Shown: piece after piece, positions 28,315 through 32,401 of the stretch | Position numbering within the stretch: position 1 is the first letter of the stretch | Layout: each line of letters begins with the position of its first letter | Source of the DNA: Pseudolabrys sp. | GTDB lineage: Bacteria; Pseudomonadota; Alphaproteobacteria; Rhizobiales; Xanthobacteraceae | Length of the DNA stretch: 32,401 nt | NCBI GenBank assembly: GCA_019635575.1 | Contig: JAHBZF010000028.1 | Span: forward strand, 1 to 32,401 | Direction: 5' to 3' | Position numbers and translations under genes: made by a program | Notes under the pieces: generated by a model | The model's database searches: none | The model's input: the letters and a program-made list of their open reading frames with translations, nothing else | What the model was told of the DNA's origin: nothing

Positions 28315-29781
28315 ATGGCGTCGAGCGGTGAATTGGCGTGCCGGATTGTCCGTGGCGCGATGCTGGCTGTTGCCACGGTCGGCGCTTTGGCTGCGAGCGG
28401 AAACGCGGCATTCGCGTCAGCCGGCTGCGATGCGGTCAATGCCGGCCTATTTAATAAATCCGTCACTTTTGGCGGTGGCACCTATGGGATTTCCGGCTTC
28501 ATCGCTGGCGACAAGATCACCTTTGTCGGTGGTGGTGTCAGCAGCGGCCTGATGAATCTGAAGAAGGGAGCGACCACTATCCTGACGGTGTTCAGGACGA
28601 CCAGTGAGACCTACACGGTCGTCGGAACGGACGATACCACCCTCGTCATGGAGCTCTTGGCGGCCGGCACTATTTCGGTGACGGCGACATGCGTTCCGGG
28701 CGTGGCGGCTACTACCGGCGTGCCGACCGACAGCCAGAAGCTGCGGACGGTGCAGGTTCAAGGCTCGATCCAGGCGGCGCAGACCTCCGGCGCGGCGATC
28801 ACCGACGCGGTCGGCAGCGCGATCGGCGATGCGTTCACGAACGGCGGCAATCCGGTGACCATCGGGCCGGGCGGCATCGCGTTCAATTTCGCAGCGGACC
28901 CGCAGGCAGGTGTTGGAGCGCGCTCCGGTATCGCGCAACGGACCGATGAAGCCTTCGCCGCGCTCGCCTATGCCGGGAAAGGCCCGCCGACCAAGGCGCC
29001 GCGTACGGTGTTGTTCGAGCGGCAATGGAGCCTCTGGGCGGACATCCGCGCCACCGGCCTCGATCGCGCCAACGGGATCAATGGCGCGCAGCTCAACGCG
29101 ACGGCGGGTCTTGGCTACCGGATCACGTCCGATGTTCTGGTCGGCGTGTTCGGTGGTTATGAGAACTTCCGTTACGACTTCGCCTCGCTTACGGGGCGGC
29201 TGCGGGGCGCGGGCGGCACGGTCGGCGCTTATGCCGGATGGCGCATCCTGCCGACCTTGCGCTGGGACGCGATGCTGGGCTGGTCCGGCCTCGGCTATGA
29301 TGCGAACGCGGGAGCGGCGACGGGCAGCCTCAGTGCGCAGCGCTGGCTGGCGTCGACCGGACTGACCGGCACTTACCGTGTCGCCACCTACATCCTCGAG
29401 CCATCCGCGAAAGTCTATGCGCTGTGGGAGCAACAGCGCGCGTGGACCGACAGTCTCGGCACGCTGCAGGATGCGCGCCGGTTCTCCGCGGGGCGTGTCG
29501 CCTTGGGCGGACGCGTGATCGCGCCATGGCAGGTCTCATCGGCGCTATCGCTGTCGCCCTATGCGGGTTTCTATGGCGACTGGCGGTTCTCGACCGACAA
29601 TGCGGTGCCTGCGGGCCAGCCGGTGGTCGGCATCGGCAATGGGTGGTCGGGTCGCATCACCGGAGGCTTGATGCTGAGCGGCCTCAATGGCGGCTCATTG
29701 GCGCTCGGTGGCGAATACGGTGGCCTCGGCGCCAGCTATAAAATCTGGACCGGCAGCGTGCGGGCGCAATGGACGTTCTGA
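28315..29781 (+). CDS. Autotransporter-barrel outer-membrane protein with a short passenger
   Basis: A 488-residue exported protein. A signal peptide covers about residues 1-36 (GAMLAVATVGALAASGNAAFA). Residues about 37-215 form a short passenger, poor in charged residues and rich in Gly, Thr and Ser, with one Cys near its start and one near residue 120. Residues about 230-488 form an outer-membrane barrel of the autotransporter kind (SLWADIRATGLDRANG, GYRITSDVLVGVFGGYE, VGAYAGWRILPTLRWDAMLGWSG). The chain ends in TF after alternating residues, the C-terminal Phe signature for barrel insertion. The start at 28315 follows a G-rich stretch; GTG 28282 and ATG 28360 are alternatives. The passenger is too short for a typical beta-helix adhesin, so it may stay attached. 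Confidence 0.75.
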   Translation: MASSGELACRIVRGAMLAVATVGALAASGNAAFASAGCDAVNAGLFNKSVTFGGGTYGISGFIAGDKITFVGGGVSSGLMNLKKGATTILTVFRTTSETYTVVGTDDTTLVMELLAAGTISVTATCVPGVAATTGVPTDSQKLRTVQVQGSIQAAQTSGAAITDAVGSAIGDAFTNGGNPVTIGPGGIAFNFAADPQAGVGARSGIAQRTDEAFAALAYAGKGPPTKAPRTVLFERQWSLWADIRATGLDRANGINGAQLNATAGLGYRITSDVLVGVFGGYENFRYDFASLTGRLRGAGGTVGAYAGWRILPTLRWDAMLGWSGLGYDANAGAATGSLSAQRWLASTGLTGTYRVATYILEPSAKVYALWEQQRAWTDSLGTLQDARRFSAGRVALGGRVIAPWQVSSALSLSPYAGFYGDWRFSTDNAVPAGQPVVGIGNGWSGRITGGLMLSGLNGGSLALGGEYGGLGASYKIWTGSVRAQWTF

Positions 29782-29811
29782 TGTCCCGCGCCCGCTGTTC
29801 TGCTGCGGCCG

Positions 29812-30093
29812 CTACGGACGATTGCCCGGATCGGGAATGGCCCGCGCCGCGACGAGCCTGTTCCAGATGAACAGCACCACCACCGCGCCGACGGTCGCGG
29901 TGATGAAGCCAGCGCCCTGATTGGGACTGTACCAGCCGACAGCTTGCCCGATCCATGTGGCAAGGAATGCGCCGGCGATGCCGAGCACGGTGGTCAGGAT
30001 GAAGCCCTGCGGATTGTTCGGGCCAGGCGACAGCATCCGCGCAATGATACCGGCGACGAAGCCGACAAGAACGATCCAGAGAAAAGCGCTCAT
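29812..30093 (-). CDS. Transglycosylase-associated (GlsB/YeaQ/YmgE) family membrane protein
   Basis: A 93-residue inner-membrane protein with three hydrophobic segments (about 3-20, 30-50 and 60-80). The blocks GFVAGIIARMLSPGPNNPQGF and TTVLGIAGAFLATWIGQAVGWY are the family signature. Despite the family name no enzyme activity is established; homologues are often induced by general stress. The ATG at 30093 follows GGAGAGA. It lies 34 bases behind the yidB-like gene on the same strand, so the two probably form a stress-linked operon. It is convergent with the autotransporter-like gene, 30 bases apart. Confidence 0.9.
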   Translation of the reverse strand: MSAFLWIVLVGFVAGIIARMLSPGPNNPQGFILTTVLGIAGAFLATWIGQAVGWYSPNQGAGFITATVGAVVVLFIWNRLVAARAIPDPGNRP

Positions 30094-30127
30094 CGATATC
30101 TCTCCTGGTGTATGGCAGTGATGCGCA

Positions 30128-30802
30128 TCAGTCCCGCATCATGCGGGACATTTCGTCATGCGTCGGCATCCGCCCGTCCGGCGTCAGCCGGTTGACGAAT
30201 TCCGGAAGCTGATGCGACAGGCCGTTCAGCAGTTCGACCTGCGACACGCCGGCCTGTTCGGCGAGCGAGTTCACCGTGTCGTCGCCCAGCGTCCTGCGAA
30301 TGTCGTCGGGGGACACGGTCTGGTTGTTGCCGTTGCCGACCCACGACTTCGTTGCATCACCGTGGCCGTTCTGCTCGAACTGGCGCAGCAGATCATCGAG
30401 GCCGCCGCGTAGCGCGCCGCCGCTGCCGGCACCACCGCCGAGCAGCCCGCCGAGGAGACCACCCAGTCCGCCGCCGAGCGCGCCGCCCAGACCACCGGGA
30501 AGGGCGCTACCAGCTCCACCGCCGGCACCGCCACCCAGCGCGCCACCGAGGCCACCGGGCAGGAGACCGCCGAGAATGCTGCCGAGATCGTTGCCGCCCT
30601 GTTGCGGCTGCGGTGCGGGCGCGTTGCCGGCCGGCGCGGCCTGGGGCTGGCCGCCGCTCATCGATTTCACCGCCTTGTAGGCGAGCAAAGCGAGCATGGC
30701 CATGGTGATCGGCGACATGCCGCCGGACGATTGACCGCTCTGGCCCGACGAACCGCCACGCGGTCCGTTCTGCATGCCGTTGAGAATATCCATCAGGCCC
30801 AT
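30128..30802 (-). CDS. YidB/DUF937-type protein with a Gly-rich insert
   Basis: A 224-residue protein. The N-terminus MGLMDILNGMQNGPRGG and the C-terminal part (GLDDLLRQFEQNGHGDATKSWVG…SPDDIRRTLG…LLNGLSHQLPEFVNRLTPDGRMP, given as blocks) match the YidB-like family: a repeat of helical segments with the W-V-G and LTPxGxLP motifs. Between them, about residues 68-130, lies a low-complexity insert of GGLGGALGGG-type repeats, flanked by a predicted helix YKAVKSM. The function is unknown. The ATG at 30802 follows GGAAAGGA; an upstream ATG at 30823 would make it longer by seven residues. The next gene on the strand is the transglycosylase-associated protein. Confidence 0.85.
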   Translation of the reverse strand: MGLMDILNGMQNGPRGGSSGQSGQSSGGMSPITMAMLALLAYKAVKSMSGGQPQAAPAGNAPAPQPQQGGNDLGSILGGLLPGGLGGALGGGAGGGAGSALPGGLGGALGGGLGGLLGGLLGGGAGSGGALRGGLDDLLRQFEQNGHGDATKSWVGNGNNQTVSPDDIRRTLGDDTVNSLAEQAGVSQVELLNGLSHQLPEFVNRLTPDGRMPTHDEMSRMMRD

Positions 30803-30941
30803 CGCGAAAGTCCTTTCCAGCAAAAATGGCGTCCGCCCCTACAAGTAGGATAGCACCATGCGGCGGCAAGATGGCAGATGACATTGCCCGCGCGCTCGTT
30901 CTAACGTTGCCGCGAAGCATTCGATCCATGCCGTCCGATGC

Positions 30942-30974
30942 GTATCATCCGATACATGTCATCGGCGTGACATG
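30942..30974. promoter_or_regulatory. Two adjacent dyads upstream of the DUF3597 gene
   Basis: GTATC-ATCC-GATAC (30942-30955) is followed directly by CATGTCA-TCGGCG-TGACATG (30955-30974), both perfect. They lie in the divergent gap between the yidB-like gene and DUF3597, 44-76 bases before the DUF3597 start, where an operator would sit. No matching regulator was recognised in the window. Confidence 0.45.
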
Positions 30975-31017
30975 AACGGATGTTTCGTTTTGAATGAATT
31001 TTTCAGGGAGTACGTTG

Positions 31018-31383
31018 ATGAGCATCTTTGGGTCGATCATGTCGGCAATCTTCGGCAAGGCCGAGGCCGCGCCTGCGGGCGGTAGCGCAGCACCAGCGTC
31101 CATGCCGAGCGGAGCGGCGCCCCTGTCCAATGTTGATGTGGAGAAGGTGCTGACCGATCTCGCCTCCAAGAACAAGGAGAAGCTCGACTGGCGCAAGTCG
31201 ATCGTCGATCTGATGAAGCTGCTCGGCCTCGACTCGAGCCTCGGCGCGCGCAAGGAGCTGGCCAAGGAGCTTGGCTATACCGGCGACACCAACGATTCTG
31301 CCTCGATGAACATCTGGCTGCACAAGCAGGTGATGCAGAAGCTCGCCGCCAATGGCGGCAAGGTGCCGGCCGACCTGCATTAA
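31018..31383 (+). CDS. DUF3597 family protein
   Basis: A 121-residue protein that starts MSIFGSIMSAIFGKAEA, the typical opening of DUF3597. A Pro/Ala/Ser-rich linker follows (about 17-38), then a helical domain (VDVEKVLTDLASKNKEKLDWRKSIVDLMKLLGLD and a KELAKELGYTGDTNDSASMNIWLHKQVM segment). Part of it looks LysM- or scaffold-like, but the function is unknown. The ATG at 31018 with CAGGGAG ten bases upstream is preferred over 30994, which lacks a ribosome site and would put odd residues before the conserved start. The transcript ends at the bidirectional terminator at 31402-31433. Confidence 0.88.
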   Translation: MSIFGSIMSAIFGKAEAAPAGGSAAPASMPSGAAPLSNVDVEKVLTDLASKNKEKLDWRKSIVDLMKLLGLDSSLGARKELAKELGYTGDTNDSASMNIWLHKQVMQKLAANGGKVPADLH

Positions 31384-31401
31384 CGGCGCGAGCCACGATT
31401 T

Positions 31402-31433
31402 AAAAAAAACGGCGCCCGTGAGGGCGCCGTTTT
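31402..31433. terminator. Bidirectional rho-independent terminator between DUF3597 and icd
   Basis: A perfect 12-bp stem AAAACGGCGCCC-GTGA-GGGCGCCGTTTT (31406-31433). On the plus strand TTTTCGTTT follows; on the minus strand eight T follow. It stands 18 bases after the DUF3597 stop and 23 bases after the icd stop, so it serves both converging genes. Confidence 0.92.
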
Positions 31434-31456
31434 CGTTTCCGGACGGAGATGCGATC

Positions 31457-32401
31457 CTACGCCATCGCCTTCTGCAGGTTCTGGTCGATCTTGTCGAGGA
31501 AGCCCGTGGTCGACAGCCAGTGCTGATCGGCGCCGACCAGCAGCGCGAGATCCTTGGTCATGTCGCCGGATTCCACGGTGTCGACCGTGACCTTCTCCAG
31601 CGTCTTGGCGAATGTCGCCAGCGCATCGTTGCCATCGAGCTTGGCGCGATGCGCAAGGCCGCGCGTCCACGCGAAGATCGACGCGACGGAGTTGGTCGAG
31701 GTTTCCTGTCCCTTCTGATGCTGACGATAGTGGCGCGTCACGGTGCCGTGCGCGGCTTCCGCTTCCACCACCTTGCCGTCCGGCGTCATCAACACCGAGG
31801 TCATCAGGCCGAGCGAGCCGAAGCCTTGCGCGACCACGTCCGACTGCACGTCGCCGTCGTAATTCTTGCACGCCCAGACATAGCCGCCGGACCACTTCAT
31901 CGCCGCCGCCACCATGTCGTCGATCAGGCGATGCTCGTAGGTCAGCTTGCGCTTGTCGAACTCGGCCTTGAATTCCTTGTCGAACACCTCGCGGAAGATA
32001 TCCATGAAGCGCCCGTCATACGCCTTGAGAATGGTGTTCTTGGTCGAGAGATAGACCGGGTAGTTGCGGTTGAGGCCGTAGTTCAGCGACGCGCGGGCGA
32101 AATCGCGGATCGAGTCGTCGAGATTGTACATCGCCATCGTGACGCCGGAGGAGGGCGCGTCGAACACGTCGTGCTCGATCACCTTGCCGTCCTTGCCCTC
32201 GAACTTGATGGTCAGCTTGCCGGGGCCGGGAAAGCGGAAGTCGGTGGCGCGGTACTGATCGCCGTAGGCGTGGCGGCCGATGATGATCGGTTGGGTCCAG
32301 CCGGGAACGAGGCGCGGCACGTTCTTGCAGATGATCGGCTCGCGGAAGATCACGCCGCCGAGGATGTTGCGGATGGTGCCGTTCGGCGAGCGCCACATCT
32401 T
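31457..32401 (-). CDS. icd: NADP-dependent isocitrate dehydrogenase, partial (C-terminal 314 residues)
   Basis: Oxidises isocitrate to 2-oxoglutarate with NADP in the TCA cycle. The window end removes the first part: about 90 residues are missing relative to the usual 404-406. The visible part belongs to the dimeric, eukaryote-like NADP type: [21 protein letters not shown], then [16 protein letters not shown] with the substrate Arg and Tyr, and the IDH signature [20 protein letters not shown] with the metal-binding Asp residues. The C-terminal [15 protein letters not shown] and [15 protein letters not shown] blocks make NADP contacts. The reading frame runs off the window on the minus strand. 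It is convergent with DUF3597 and shares its terminator. Confidence 0.96.
   Translation of the reverse strand, partial: KMWRSPNGTIRNILGGVIFREPIICKNVPRLVPGWTQPIIIGRHAYGDQYRATDFRFPGPGKLTIKFEGKDGKVIEHDVFDAPSSGVTMAMYNLDDSIRDFARASLNYGLNRNYPVYLSTKNTILKAYDGRFMDIFREVFDKEFKAEFDKRKLTYEHRLIDDMVAAAMKWSGGYVWACKNYDGDVQSDVVAQGFGSLGLMTSVLMTPDGKVVEAEAAHGTVTRHYRQHQKGQETSTNSVASIFAWTRGLAHRAKLDGNDALATFAKTLEKVTVDTVESGDMTKDLALLVGADQHWLSTTGFLDKIDQNLQKAMA

Overview
The window looks like chromosomal DNA of an alphaproteobacterium of the Bradyrhizobium/Rhodopseudomonas/Afipia type. The evidence is very high GC with strong third-position bias, a DUF3551 protein, a GCG-type small secreted protein, two paired palindromic repeat sites and one other dispersed palindrome of kinds common in that group, a GAAC-N7-GAAC SOS box in front of recA, and the gene set recA, alaS, icd. 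No plasmid, prophage, IS element, CRISPR array, rRNA or tRNA was seen. The only phage-like gene is a lone tail-collar-domain protein.

Layout. 1-4045 (+): a possible gene tail, a DUF5996 protein, class I fumarase (4Fe-4S) and a secreted alpha/beta hydrolase. 4559-10328 (+): a branched-chain-amino-acid-type (LIV) ABC transporter with a Tat-exported binding protein, a LivH permease, a LivM-LivG fusion and LivF, followed by a LamB/YcsF (5-oxoprolinase subunit A) gene. 10450-13324 (-): an operon of a Bug-type binding protein, an N-acyl-D-amino-acid deacylase-like amidohydrolase and a small membrane protein. A second Bug protein diverges from it (13464-14447, +). 14658-15641: a PYP-like PAS protein with a hairpin-rich leader, convergent with a membrane protein. 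15856-18440 (-): LysR regulator, OFA-family MFS transporter and its 44-residue partner, ending in a strong terminator. 18678-21493: an alpha/beta hydrolase divergent from lysR, a zinc-ribbon protein, DUF3551, a GPGYY-rich secreted protein and the tail-collar protein. 21900-27240 (+): recA, alaS and a PPOX-type flavoprotein. 27274-32401: a two-HTH regulator divergent from an autotransporter-barrel protein, yidB-like plus glsB-like genes, DUF3597, and icd cut by the window end.

How the parts may work together: 4.5-14.4 kb reads as an uptake and catabolism region for amino-acid derivatives (N-acyl-D-amino acids, 5-oxoproline or similar amides); substrate identity is inference. The 15.8-18.4 kb block is an organic-acid antiporter unit with its own regulator.

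The most striking observations are: (1) recA is split by an apparent 2-nt deletion near 22437-22440 although both halves are otherwise intact; (2) the PYP-like PAS gene lacks the chromophore cysteine and is preceded by three perfect inverted repeats, the last abutting its ribosome binding site; (3) the 843-base recA-alaS gap holds several strong hairpins and no convincing gene; (4) the D-aminoacylase-like enzyme has Lys where the first metal-binding His is expected; (5) a 13-bp triple tandem repeat and long-range inverted repeat lie between livF and the LamB/YcsF gene. I found no clearly new multi-gene defence or mobile system.
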